64,000 nt of DNA, from NCBI GenBank assembly GCA_013399855.1, contig VXAY01002384.1, forward strand, positions 1,068,715-1,132,714. The letters are read 5' to 3'. A program made the position numbers and the translations under genes. Source of the DNA: Oxyruncus cristatus. Taxonomy: Eukaryota > Chordata > Aves > Passeriformes > Cotingidae. Position 1 is the first letter of the stretch, and every line of letters starts with the position of its first letter. The notes under the pieces are model-generated. The model was not told the DNA's origin, made no database searches, and saw only the letters and a list, made by a program, of their open reading frames with translations. Positions 11,170 to 22,890 of this stretch are shown here, piece after piece.

Positions 11170-14100
11170 AATGATGTTTTAATAAACAGTAACGTTTTAA
11201 TAAAAAAACATTCTAAAGTCATGGGCTGGCTGTTACACCAGCGATTAGATTCTGAACTTCCTTGTTAAAATTCATCTAGCGCTGTTCTATAACTGTGAAA
11301 CAGAGATGATTTCAAATGAAGAGTGAAACTGTGTTAGTGTAACAGAAAGCATCAGACTCATGCAGAATTCATGCCTTCCAGTGACACACTGTCAGGAGAG
11401 TAGGAACTTCCCAGCTGTAGGAAGTTTTAGGTGTGGTTTGAGAAGCAAATTTAGATGGTTTGGAACTGTGCTGGATTTGAATGAAATGACACAAAAGGGA
11501 ATTACAACATAAATACCAAATTAACCTACAGACAGATAGTCCCTCTCTGACCATTCGAAGACCTTTAGACACGGCTGGTGGGCAGAGAGCCAGGAAGGGT
11601 TGTCCCTGCCCACCTGGGAAGCACTGGCTGACAGGCAGCAGCCTCTGCCGTGGCTTAGCCTGATGGATGCTGTGATTCTGGCCTCTGGTTGACTCTCTCC
11701 ATCATTCCCTGATTCATTTGCCAAGCTGGGAACCCATTGCTTTGAAAATGAGGTTCCAGGCTTGGCTTGGGCAGCCACCGGCAGTGCCCTCCGGCGGCTG
11801 AGCCACAGGAGGCACCGTGCCAGGCTCGGGGGAATGAGGCACCTGGCTGGGAACTCCACGTTCCGAAAGGTGCATGAACATCCCCACATTAATCCTGACT
11901 GTGAAGTTTTGGTCTTAATTTACCAGCTAAAGCCTGGAATCTGAACGGGCTTCTTGTCTTTGAGGTGGGCAGTCACCCTGGGGTGCCACCAAGAAGAATG
12001 TGATGTTATGGGCCAGTTTGTGCCTGAGCGACCAGGGCCTTTCCAGCGGTTGCTGTAAGGATGGCAGGAAGCCAGGAAAGCTGCTTTGGTTACGTAAAAA
12101 AAAAAAAAGAACAGATTAATATGTGTAAGATGGTTTGATTATTATTTACCTCCAGAATACGTCGAGTTTTACCTTTGCTACCACAGCAAAATGTATGTAA
12201 TATTCCCAAAATAATACTAATAAAAAGCTTTCTCGAGGGCATTTTATAAAAAGACGCTTAAAAAGTAAAAGGATAAACACTGATGTATTGTAATTTTATT
12301 TGTTGTCTGTTGCTTCTTGTAGTGCATTTAACATGTAAAAAAGATAGAGCTGTGATTTGTGCAATGAGACTGGTTTTGCACCAAACTTTTTCCTTACTTA
12401 TCAGTAGCTGTGCTGGAATCTCTCTGGTCTGTTGGGGTTTGGTAGCTTGAGGAATTAATGAATATTCATTCCTTTTCCCTGGGTACAAAGTAAAATAACT
12501 AGTAATTAGTATAATATTTAATACTCCTATTCAAAATAAATAAATCTTTTGTGAAAAAAAAATCTAATTATTATAATGTAGCAACTTCTGCGTGTGTAAC
12601 TGAAATTGGATGTGCTGTTTTGAAAATGCTTTTAAGCCCTCATTTACATGTTTCCAGATCAGTTAATTATTCCCCTTGTATGCATAAAACAGAACTCTGG
12701 ATTGTACTTGCATATATTATTCATTTTGCTATCTTCTAAGTTTAGCTGATTCTTAATATTTTAATTTGACATTATTATTAGACCAGTGATATTTGTCTTC
12801 TGGTATGAAAGTTATTCTCGTCTGCACTTAGTTTTATGCTCATTTCTAAACGAAATGGCTTTCATGGCAATAAGTGTGACACAACAACTTGACTCTTGTG
12901 TTTTGCTTCCCACACTGACTCAGTCACAGCCTGTGTATCTGGGACCGTGGCTTTGCTGGGGGGGTCATGAGCTGCAGAAAAATGCAGCTGATGAAATGAA
13001 GGGCAGGAGCCTTGAAACTGGACACCAGAGTTAGGGCCTGGAACTGCTCTGACAGGGCCTCACTGGAAGCTTGCTGAGACCTGCAGGAGGACTCGTGGTC
13101 ACTGTCAGTGAGACTCCACATGTTTGCTCACCATCGGTCGCTGAGTTCAGTGTTCCCCTGGTGTCCATTGGGTCATCATTGCCACAGCCTCCAGACCAAG
13201 CCCGTTCCTGGCCATGGAGGTGTAAAGGGGGAGGTTTGGCAGCAGTGAGCCAGAGTGCAGCTGTGCCGTTCCCTTCTGGGCACTGGTGTGCACAGCCCAT
13301 CCCAGTCTCACGTGCTGCCCTCACCCTGGGGCTGCTCTGCCTCCTTTGCACGCACACAACGACGGGGGGCAGTCCCTGTGTGGGTGAGCTTGGAAGGCCA
13401 GAGGGGGTGGTCATGCAATCACATGGCTTGGAAATCCCTGTTACCTTCTGACCTACCAAACTAGTCAGTCCCTGTTCTGTTTAGCACCGATTTCCTCCTT
13501 CTGGAAGGAAATCCTAAAGGCACAGGACCAGGCTGTCCCTATGTGCAAAATGAGAGCTCTGCCTGTTGGGATGCCGGATGGAAAGTAAGGATTCTCCCTT
13601 CTGTATCATAAACTTGATGAGGTAGTAAGCAGAAATAGCCTCTTAGTAATTTAAATTTTTCCCTGATTTATTTTATGTGTCTCTTGTATCTCAGAAAAAA
13701 AAAAACTGAGCAAAAACTTACTTTGTAGGTACTAAGGTTTTACTGACCCCGTCATGTCACGTATTTTTCTTTATTTTAGGGGGAATTAGAATTGTCAGTA
13801 ACCTCTGGATAAGTGACAGGGCTTTGGCTAGAGCTGACAGCCGTGGGGCACGAGGGACTGTGGGGTGGTGAGTGTTCCTGCTGGATGGAAGTTCAAGTTT
13901 AAGGTTCAGGATGCCAGAAAGGATGACATAAAACACGCCCAGGGGGTTCAGGAAGAGCTGTGTAATGCAGAGTGGGAAGTGCTAGGGAGGAGTGAAGAAG
14001 TAAAGACAAGTGGCTGGTTTAAATAAGGTTAAGATCCCATGGCATTGTATGGACACACACAGAGCAAGAGTTGAAAGGACGCTGACCAAAGAGGAAATTG

Positions 14101-16966
14101 TATTAAACAGACCTAGAAGAAAGAGGTTTGTCACACCAGAGGACCTTTGCCTCTCTCACACAAGGCATTACTCTCTTTTCTAAGCTACTTTTGAGAATGC
14201 AGAAGGAAAATTGGTAGAACTGTGATCAGCAAGATGGAGGTTTTTGACCTTTATGGATCTGTTTATACTCAGGGAGCCACATTAAAAGCCCATGACCAAC
14301 CTTTCCAAGTCAACCCCTGAGTGCTGACTTGACTCACCTTGATACAGGCAGTGCAGCCTTACATGTGTGTGAGTATTACAGCACTGTTTATTTTTCTACA
14401 GGTTCCTGACCATTTCCAGGGCCAAGACTATGATGTTTCTGTTCTAGTAGCTTATTTTCCCTATTCAAACATGACACATTTATTCAGTATATGCTTTTCA
14501 AACTTTGCTTTGAAGAGCAAATGACTCATTTACCCAGGGGGCTATTGAGTTTTTCAAATATTAATGAAATTGTTTTCACCTTTATGGAGTGAATGAACAG
14601 GATTATCCCTACTACAGAGATTACTAGTTGAGGTACAGTGTTAAAAAGTAAACTCAAAGTTTGCATGCACAATTCAAGATGCAAGATTTTTTATCCTCTT
14701 AGCATTAAATACCACATTTGCATTCAGACACAACTCCCATTGATTTTAGGCACAAATGAAAATTCCATCAAATGAGATTCTGAGATATGAAATAATGAAT
14801 CCAGCAATGAGGGGTGTGCTATGAAAAAGGATCTCTTCGATCGTACTTTGATTACAAATCTACAATCTTACTTTTCATTCAGTCTTACTTTGATAAGGAA
14901 CCCAGTGGTGATTTGGGATGGATTCCAGTTTTCCAAAGCAAATTCACATTAGTCAATCAACAATTCCTTGCTTAATTTTTTCCTGTACACTTTTTTAATG
15001 CTTACCCACTTCAGCAAGAAATGAAGTTGCAACTTCTGTAGTTAGTCTGGTGGACAAGAATAGTCTCAAAGCACAACCCAGGTGTTTATAAGAAAGAGAA
15101 ATACAGATCCTGTAATTAAAAAAAAAAAATCAAATGTTTATGAGGAGTTAAATAGGTTATTTATGGATAGTCTTCATCCCAGTGCTAAAAACCCCTGCAG
15201 GTTTGGTTTTGTAAGGCTGAAAGATTTCCCCAGCAGCAGTTTTTGCATGTCATGACTTTCTGATGTGTCACGTTGTTTCTGATGTTTCTACTTTAGTGGC
15301 ACCCTGAGATAACAGGAACACTTTAAGCCTCCTTGCCAATGGTCAGCCTGTGGTCTCTGGCCGTGTTTGTAGCCACCCCCCGGGGCTGTGCCAGCCCCGG
15401 TCACACTGCAGCCGAGGGCAGAGTGACTGTCTCTCTCTGGGGCTCTGGGTGACAGGCACTGCTGCCAAAGCAGAGCAGGGGAGGTGTTTGAGGAATCTGT
15501 GATCCCACCACAGGGCTGTGACACGGTGGGAACTCTGGTAGTTTCCTTTGCCCACATCTTGGGAGTTGCTGCCTCCTTTCTCACCTCTCTGCCCTGGTGC
15601 TGTCCCATCTCGTGCCTCCTTAGCTCCTTTTACCCCAGCTTCATTCTCTGTCTTCTCCCACGAGATGAACACCCTCATGCACGTACCAGTCGAGTGCTGG
15701 CCAAGTGCTTGCTCCAGCTGTCCTGTGGAACTTTCTCTGATGTGGATCTTCCTCGTGTTCCACGCCTGGTTTTTGCACCCTCAGAGGCAGCGTGTCCGGG
15801 CCTCTCCTCTCGGAGCCACGGCTTTGCCAGGTGCTGGCAGACCTGACCGTCTCCCGCTCTTGGCTCGTGTCTCCAGGCTGTCACATCAGCTGTCATGACT
15901 TTGTTTTTAAGTGAAATACAAATTGAAAGGAAGGAGCTGGCACGAGGGATGTGCCAGCCTGCTGTTTGTCATGTGCTGGCCCGGAGTCCTGCCTGCACAC
16001 AAGGAGCTAAAGAATTGCAGGGGAGTAAGAGGGACTTATTCATAACAGTAAATTTGAGAACGCCTTTTTCTTTCTTTTCAGTGCTCAGATGACTAAGGGC
16101 CAGTTCTCTGTGTGAATAGCTTGAAACTCTTTGTTTTAGTTGTGTTGCTCAGCACATTTTGCTTCAGGTGCTGTGAACTTCGATAGCAGTAAATTATCAG
16201 TGACCTGAAGGTAACAGTGCTTTAGATATTCCTTGAACACTAAGGAGTTTTGGACAGTATTGTCAGAACAGACTGTTCTTTTATTCTTATTTAGGATCTG
16301 TAAGTAGGTAATTCTTGGTAATTTGTTTCACTTTTATCCTTCTTAATATTTCCTTTTAAAATTTTGCATTGAAGTATATTAATGTCATAAGTATAAAGAC
16401 TAAAATAACTAACACAGGCCCTTGGGACAGGAACTTGCCTTATCAGTTTTGTAAACCTTTGTGCATGTTTCCAATGCTGCAGGAAGAATTATTGATGGCA
16501 ATACTATAAATTGTTTCCTAATAAATTTATATGGAAAGGTTGTGCTAGAAAGGCTGAAGAGAGAGGAGCAACAAAGATGAACAGGCTTAGAAGGTGATGT
16601 TATAAAACCCTTCCACAAAGCACTTTATTGAGTGGAAAGTAAGAGAATTTACTGTGCTGCTTCTAGGTAGGATAGAACTATAGTTAGGGACAAATAAATT
16701 TTGACTTCTGACATTTAAGTTCACCCCGTTGTCCTTCAGCCCAGCTCTGTCCCTGCCTGTGCTGTCTCAGAGGTATAGTGGTGAATTAAAAGGGTGTGAT
16801 TCGGCTGTGTTTGTGTTCATCCTCTCTGAGGAGTTGGTAAACTCTGTATTACTGAAGGCAGAAGCAGGTGGACTCCTGTTCCTCCTGTGCCCTGGCCTTG
16901 ACTACAGCACCAGGTTCTTGGGCCTCTTGTGACTCAGCCACTCGTCTGTCAGCAGTTCCTCAAAAA
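9332..16966. other. Unique non-coding sequence, probably intron
   Basis: AT-rich unique DNA with no exon I can support. A T32 homopolymer lies at 11136-11167, with T/A tracts near 10052-10079 and an A12 run near 12097. GC-richer patches at about 11570-11850, 13030-13460 and 15340-15890 carry overlapping open frames of 100-142 codons on both strands. None shows a domain, a conserved-looking composition or matched splice sites, so I regard them as chance. An acceptor-like TTTATTTTTCTACAG before 14401 is followed by 41 open codons but has no donor. Confidence 0.4.
11136..11167. repeat. Homopolymer T32
   Basis: An uninterrupted run of 32 T residues. Read on the minus strand it is a poly(A) preceded within about a dozen bases by ATTAAA, so it could be the tail of a retroposed transcript. 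No flanking target-site duplication or recognisable transcript body was seen, and simple slippage is the more likely origin. Confidence 0.9.
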
Positions 16967-17276
16967 TCATGGAATCAGAGAAAGGCTTAGTTTGGAAGGG
17001 ACCTTGAAGATCACCTGGTTCCCCCCCCTGCCGTGGGCAGGGACTCCTTCCACCAGCCCAGGTTGCTCCAAGCCCCGTCCAACCTGGCCTTGGGCACTTC
17101 CAGGGATCCAGGGGCAGCCACAGCTTCTCTGGGCAACCTGTGCCAGGGCCTGCCCACCCTCCCAGGGAAGGATTCCTTCCTAATGTCTATCTATCCCTGC
17201 CCCCTGGCAGTGTGAAGCTGATCCCCCTTGTCCTGTCCCTCCATGCCTTTGTCCAAAGTCCCTCTCCAGCTCATGG
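16967..17276 (-). mobile_element. CR1 LINE 3' fragment, minus strand
   Basis: On the + strand it begins TCATGGAATCAGAGAAAGGC and passes through the same block order as the CR1 at 8373: GGAAGGGACC, GTGGGCAGGGACTCCTTCCA, the TTGCTCCAAGCCCCGTCCAA block, GGGCAACCTGTGCCAGGGCC, and finally TCCCTCTCCAGCTCATGG near 17276. This places the CR1 3' end at 16967 and the truncated 5' end at about 17276. It has no coding capacity. The 60-84 codon open frames across it are artefacts of CR1 composition. Confidence 0.93.
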
Positions 17277-19341
17277 TCCATGTCACCAGACTGGTGTGCC
17301 TCACTGCACTTGCTTGGGATGTATTTCTTCAGTACTTTGTTTCCTGATTAGCCCAAGGGCCCTTCAGGAATCTTCTCCTTTGTTTTGAAGTAGCCAGTTC
17401 TTTGAAAAATCAGTTTGAGGCAAGTGCCTTTACATCTCCAGGGAATTCTGGGGGAACTTTCCTGATATACTTAGGGTTGCATGTCAAATTAAATTGGAAT
17501 TCATGTCCCACAGGAATATGACAACTATTAGGTCATCTGTGAATGTTTTAAAACCAGTGGAGCCATATATTTCTGACTTCTGCTTTTATGCACCCAAACC
17601 TTTCACACCAGGGAATTCTCAATGCTGTCTGAGTTTGTTCCATAAAAACAGTTCAGGTGTGCAGGATTGGAGAGAGCAAAAGCCTCTGGGAATCCTTTTG
17701 CTTCTGGGCATGGTTGCAAACCTTTTCCTTCTCCTTCCAAACACCCACCATGTGCTATTATTGATCTGCAGATGTACCACTGGGCTAGTCACTTGTCATA
17801 CAAAATGTGTCAAAATTTGCACATCAGTTGCAGCAGTTACTTCAAAAATCATCCTTCTCTAGGAAAATAAAACAGAAAATCACATGCCACTTACACACCT
17901 CAGCAGTAATTCTCTTGCTTCAGGCACCTGAGCTGTAATAAATGTTGGCATTTTTATTCCAAATCCCTTTTTTGGGGGGGATTTGGGGTTTTTTGAGACA
18001 TTTTGAAGAGCACTGTCAATTCACACCCTTTTGAAACAACCATAACGTGCTGAACGGGACAGAGAGCTGGCAGTTAGGCCAGTCAGCTGCCCAGCGCTTG
18101 AATTCTGCCTGCTCTTGCCATCCTGCTTCTCTTTTGTGCCCTGTTAAAGTCGTTTTGCAGGATACAGTGTGTTGTTTTTCTCAGCTGCACACATGAAAAC
18201 TGCTTTGGCATAAATGTGTTGTATCCCACAACATGCCCAAACCCAAATCGATACAGGACTTTTTCTTGTGGTTTGGAGATAAATAAAATAAATCAGTAAT
18301 GTCGTTGGTTCTATTGAAATTCACTGTTCAGCAATACCATTCTCAGGCTGAAATCACCCCTCTTTGCTGCCTGAAAATTTCTAGTTGAAGTAGCTTCTTC
18401 CTTTAATGTAAAGATGCCTGTTTTTGTTTTCACTGTCTAAAATTACTGAGGTGAAGAAGCAAAATTTCACTTGGAAGAGAACTGAGTTTAAATTCTTAGG
18501 TAGAGCAAGTTTTTATTGTTTCTTCTTCTAAGATATTAGGTGACCTTAAAATCTTTCAATATTTTATATTTATTTTAGATCCATCTTTCATCATTGCCAT
18601 AAAAATACTTCTTTTTTTTTTTTTTCATTTATAGTTAGAAGCTTTTCAAGATTTCAGACATTACTCAGAGGAACTATTTTAGCTACTAGGTAGCTGAAAT
18701 AATACATGAAGAACAAAATATAAGTGCAATATTTGCACAGAACAGTACTGTAGTTGTGCACCTTGCAAATCAAACGGAAGGCTCTTATTGTAGTTTTCTG
18801 AAACTAATGAAGTGGTTGTTCTATCAGCAGGGCAGATTCTCTTGGAACAACTAGTTTAATTCTGCATCTGTTGAACCTAAATCGAGCTAATCCTACTGAA
18901 AAATGGTTTGAATGCAGTGGTGGCCCTTCCTGTCACCAGATAGAAAAGTTTTACTGATGGGTTGTTGCAGTTTGTGACAAACAACAGATTTACACCGAGA
19001 TGGAAATATTGAGTTACACAGATAAGGCTGCAGAATGTGGACAGAGGGTGCACACTGCCTGGAGAGGAGAGAGAGCTTTCTCCGTGCAGCCTCTGATTTG
19101 TTATCCTTTCTTCTTTTAGTCTGATTTCCTGGAGGAAATAAGGATTTTTTTTTGGTTGGTTTTGTCTGTGAACATCTGCCATTCTCTCCTCTTCTGTCAG
19201 GTATTGATCTTCCCTTGTACATTCTGAACCTGAGGGGCAATGACCATCAAATCTGAAATGTTCCTAGAGAGACTGAAGTCCTGGGAGGTGTTTGAAAGCA
19301 GGAGGAATGAGCAACAAACAGGAAACAAACCCTGATGACAC
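17277..19341. other. Unique non-coding sequence
   Basis: No gene or recognisable transposon. It contains a T-run at about 18610-18625. Minus-strand open frames near 18877-19240 (about 101-115 codons) have no domains or splice context. Confidence 0.4.
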
Positions 19342-19831
19342 TGTCACTGAGGACTAGTCAGTGAGCTCCAAACTCCAAACAAGAACTTAGAATAAGCTCC
19401 AATTAGATTAGACAGCAGAGAATCCAGAGGGATGCTCAAAGCCTGAGACAGATGAATTTTTGGCCGAGCTTTGTTATGGAGGACCCAGCTGGTCTGGGGA
19501 CTCTGTGAGTAAGTTTAGGTATTGACCAGCTGCTGGTGCACCCTTAAGACAGCTGGGAGCTGAAGAAGGAACTTCTGCACACAGCAAGGTGGCATGCACG
19601 GAGGGGAGAGATGTGGCACAGGGAACGGATATCCTGTACTTTATGCTGAGGCACTGTGGTCTGACATGCGCCGTGTACATGTCCAATCATGGATTATTTC
19701 TGTACCAAGAACACCAATTATGTACTTACTGACATGTGTGACTGATAAAGTGTATAAAAGTTGCTGTAGAACTTGCAATAAAGGTCCTATTTTCGGAAGA
19801 AGATGTGTCGTTGTCCACCTCAACCGTGACA
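19342..19831 (+). mobile_element. Putative solo LTR of an avian endogenous retrovirus
   Basis: The segment begins TGTCAC and ends GTGACA, a perfect 6-bp terminal inverted pair with the retroviral TG...CA ends. Near its 3' end it carries a TATA box (TATAAAAG, 19753-19760), followed only 17 bases later by a poly(A) signal (AATAAA, 19777-19782) and then about 50 bases to the end. TATA and AATAAA packed this closely is the arrangement of avian alpharetrovirus-like LTRs, with a short R region. No target-site duplication was found and no gag, pol or env sequence flanks it, so it would be an old solo LTR. The 5' boundary is the least certain part. Subfamily unassigned. Confidence 0.5.
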
Positions 19832-21971
19832 CTTTTTTGGCTCTGCTGCACCCAGAATTGCTTGTTAACTCTGGTGCTCCCATCTTCTGACCTCAGCCAG
19901 GGCTGTGCATCCCTGAGCAGCCACAGGACAGAATTCTGTCCCTTTCTTTCTTCTTTCTCACCTCCCAGGGATTTTCATCTCCACAAAAGAAGCTGCCCAG
20001 GTGTGGTCCAGTCCTCTCTTTCACTCCTTATGCTCTTGAGCAGTGAGGTGCTGTATGGATGCTTGGAGGACATGGAAAGGAATCGGGAAGCCCAAATGCT
20101 CAAAGACACATCGATGGACATAATTGTGAGATTAAATTACCTGGGTGGAATTATGGTCACTTCCCAGGAAATTGTCTGCTAAACAATTGTCAGAATTTGG
20201 GTCTGTACCATGCAATTCATATGTTAAATCTCTTTGAGCTTTCACCTTAGTATATTTAGCCAGCTTAATGTTTAAACAATAACTTTATTAAGAGAAAAAA
20301 AATCTTGTCTGTTGATGCAACTGGACAGCCTGTGCTTTCTAAATGCATGGCTCTAGGTGTCAGCAGGAATTCCCTCAGGTGGGCTTGGTTTCCGGGACCA
20401 GAGGATGACCTTGGAAGAGAATCTGATAGTTCCAGTTATTGTCACTATTCTTCTCCCAAAATACTTTCACCCAGTGGTTTTCTATCACAGTTCTGTAAAG
20501 GAGTCCTTTTCTTGCCCAGTTTCTTGGCTGAGCCTTTGTCCTGCCACGGAAATACACTTTCCAGCAGATACCTTGGTATGTGTGGCTGTCCTGCTGTCTT
20601 GGGACAGAGAAATCCCCATTTTAGTTTGTCCCTGCAAAACCACTGAATGGAACGTATTAAAATACAGACAGTAAAGACAGCAAGACTGCCTTGCTGAGTA
20701 CCTGGAGTTACAGCCTCTGTCAGCATTCACTGAATTCACCTCAATAGACTTACACCCCCCAGACTCCCTCCTAAAACACAGGTTAAAGCTCAGCTTCCTT
20801 TTCTGAGTGACAGCTCTCAGTGACTGATGCCACCTGCGTCACAATAAACTCTGCATTTAACAGTCAGAGGCCTTTTCCTCTCCACTGACACCAAAATTCT
20901 CTGGGTGTCCCTCGTGCCTTGCTGCAGTTGCAGGTTCATGGCTCTGCGAGCTGGCTGTGCATGGAGAGAGAACTCAGCTGTGCAGGTGCCAGGCTGGTGA
21001 GGGATGAGTTTGTTGTGGAAATGGTGCCCTTACAGCCCTTACTGCACAGAGGGATGATGGCTGTGGTGACAGTGAGCCCCAGGCTGGCTGATCAAACCAC
21101 AGATGAAATGCCCCGCTGACAGGCCCACGTTGCACTCCAGGTGTGCCATTTTCTGTTGTGCTGGTGAGAATTTGATCTTCTCAACATCCTGTTTCAGTCT
21201 TTCGGTTGCTCAGTTGACCTTGTTTTTATGTTAGTGGGGTTATTGATGGGAGTAGCCAATGAAATGGGTAGTGAACATGGGAAGCATTTTCAGAATGAAT
21301 TATTAAACTCCTGCCAGAGCTTGCATTTATTATAATTATCACAAAACTGTTATGTGGCCCCATAAACTTGCATGGTGATTTATAAACTTAGGCTTAAATT
21401 TTGCTAATGCACATGTGCCATTTTGTTTTTACTTGTCTGAAAGAAGTCATACCTATGCTTGCTATAGATAGGGTCAGTTCCTTATGCCAAAGTATTCAGA
21501 AGGTATTTATTTAAACTGGAATTGTGGCTCTGGGGATAAAATCCAAACCACCTTGCTTACATTTCTAGAGTCTCAGTGAAGTTTATTTGTGAAAATAGCA
21601 TTGGTCTAATCCTGCAGGGTTCTGAATCCTTTGCATGCTTTTAAATACCATTGAGAAAACAAGACAGATGTCATCATGCACAGTGGATTTTAAAGCAAGA
21701 AATACAAAACTGGGCCTACAGAAAACTGCTCTCCTGTTTTCTTAGCATGTTAGCTGGGAGAAAGAGCAACAGAAGGTCTTTACCTTGTAGTGGCATATGG
21801 TTGGATGATACACTTTTCCATATTGTTTAAAATTCTTGCAGCTTTTCCAGCTTCTGGAGTTCACTTAGAATAGCTCTCAGTAGCCTGATTTGATTAGATT
21901 TAGATCTTGATTAAATTTGATTTATAGTTCTATTTTTACATTAAATTAGATGTGGTGTTCTTAACTTAAAT
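19832..21971. other. Unique non-coding sequence
   Basis: No supported gene. Open frames at 19805-20182 and 20305-20739 lack domains and matched splice signals. The last 130 bases (about 21840-21970) are markedly AT-rich, then the composition changes abruptly at the inverted repeat at 21972. Confidence 0.4.
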
Positions 21972-22001
21972 CCTCGAGCTTGCAGATCTGTTTGCTCGAG
22001 G
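21972..22001. repeat. Perfect 8-bp inverted repeat, 14-base loop
   Basis: CCTCGAGC (21972-21979) pairs with GCTCGAGG (21994-22001). It stands at the sharp boundary between AT-rich sequence and a CpG-richer patch reaching about 22290. Function unknown; could be chance. Confidence 0.5.
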
Positions 22002-22160
22002 CCAGGACCTGTGCTGGAGGTGGAGGGAGCCGAGTGACTGTGATTATCAGGTGTCCAAGCTGCCTGTGCCCGCGCAGAGTCTCGATGCAGTGGGGAAATC
22101 GCATTACAGGGTCTCCTTAGTTGCTCTCCTCCCTCCTGGAAACCCGGGCGGTGCTGGTTC

Positions 22161-22209
22161 GCCAAGTGCAGTGACACTGAGTGTGGCACTTGGCACTGCT
22201 GAGCAGTGC
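22161..22209. repeat. Overlapping perfect inverted repeats (cruciform or RNA hairpin potential)
   Basis: GCCAAGTGC (22161-22169) pairs exactly with GCACTTGGC (22186-22194). Nested inside, ACACT and AGTGT pair around a single G. A second dyad, GCACTGCT-G-AGCAGTGC (22193-22209), overlaps the end of the first by two bases. These sit in a locally GC- and CpG-richer segment (about 21972-22290) that also carries an 80-codon open frame (22051-22290) and a donor-like GAG|GTAAGA at 22286/22287. The role is unknown. A structured non-coding RNA, a fragment of an old repeat or chance are all possible. Confidence 0.5.
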
Positions 22210-22821
22210 ACCACCAATCCAGCAGACTGCAGGGCAAACAATGTCCGAGGAACTGGTCCTGTCTGCACCCAGCACCAGGGCCTGAGGTAAGATGGTGTTT
22301 GGAAAATGCTGGAATCATCCCCAGCCCGGCATTAAATGCCAGCCATCAAAACAAGAATCATGTGCTGCATCGGATGTGAACAGGTGAGGGACTTCCCTAC
22401 GGAGTGAAAGGAGACCGTCTGAAGTCAGGGCTTTGAATAAGCTGACCTGAGCCCACTTCAGTTCCCTTGCAAGGAATTCCTTCAGGGACAGGCAGGAGCA
22501 GTTGTCTATTTTCTGGATAAGGATAAAATGCACTCGGGTTTGCAGTTTATTACAGCTTGAGGAACACAGTTGCCTAGAAGGGTTTTGACTACACCATGCC
22601 AAAACAATTTGTGTCTTCTGAGAAGGATATGGTTTTATCCAACTAATTTTCCAAACCCTACTTGCAAAGATTGTTTATATTTATGAGAGGCTCTGCTTAG
22701 ATCATACAAAGGGAATTTTCAGGAAAATAGCTACATAAATCTTAGGAAATGCAAAACTAACAGACGTATGAAGGATTTGTATTTAGAAAAGAATCTCCCA
22801 GTGGGTTGTTCTCAGCAGAAA

Positions 22822-22890
22822 ATGAAAAGGTCTTTTTTGCATTCAGTTGAACTATTAGTGTGGTTTTTGCTGATATCAGCAGCTGCACAG
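22822..22890 (+). CDS. Candidate signal-peptide first exon (weak)
   Basis: The ATG at 22822 (A at -3) opens 23 codons. A short basic N-terminus (MKRSF) is followed by a hydrophobic core (LLVWFLLIS) and a small-residue AAAQ end resembling a signal peptidase site. The frame runs straight into a perfect donor, CAG|GTAAGA (22890/22891), in phase 0. A signal peptide cut off by a donor is typical of the first coding exon of secreted or cell-surface proteins. Against it: the frame is open upstream from 22768 with an earlier ATG, no promoter or acceptor is evident, and no partner exon was found. I do not recognise the sequence, and chance is quite possible. Confidence 0.2.

Noticed and set aside
11136..11400. 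Processed pseudogene on the - strand ending in the T32 tract
   Set aside because: ATTAAA precedes the poly(A) in minus orientation, but no transcript body or target-site duplication is visible, and retroposition by L1-type machinery is rare in birds.
14401..14524. Exon after the acceptor-like TTTATTTTTCTACAG
   Set aside because: The frame is open for 41 codons, but there is no donor before the stop and no relation to the phase of the upstream exons.
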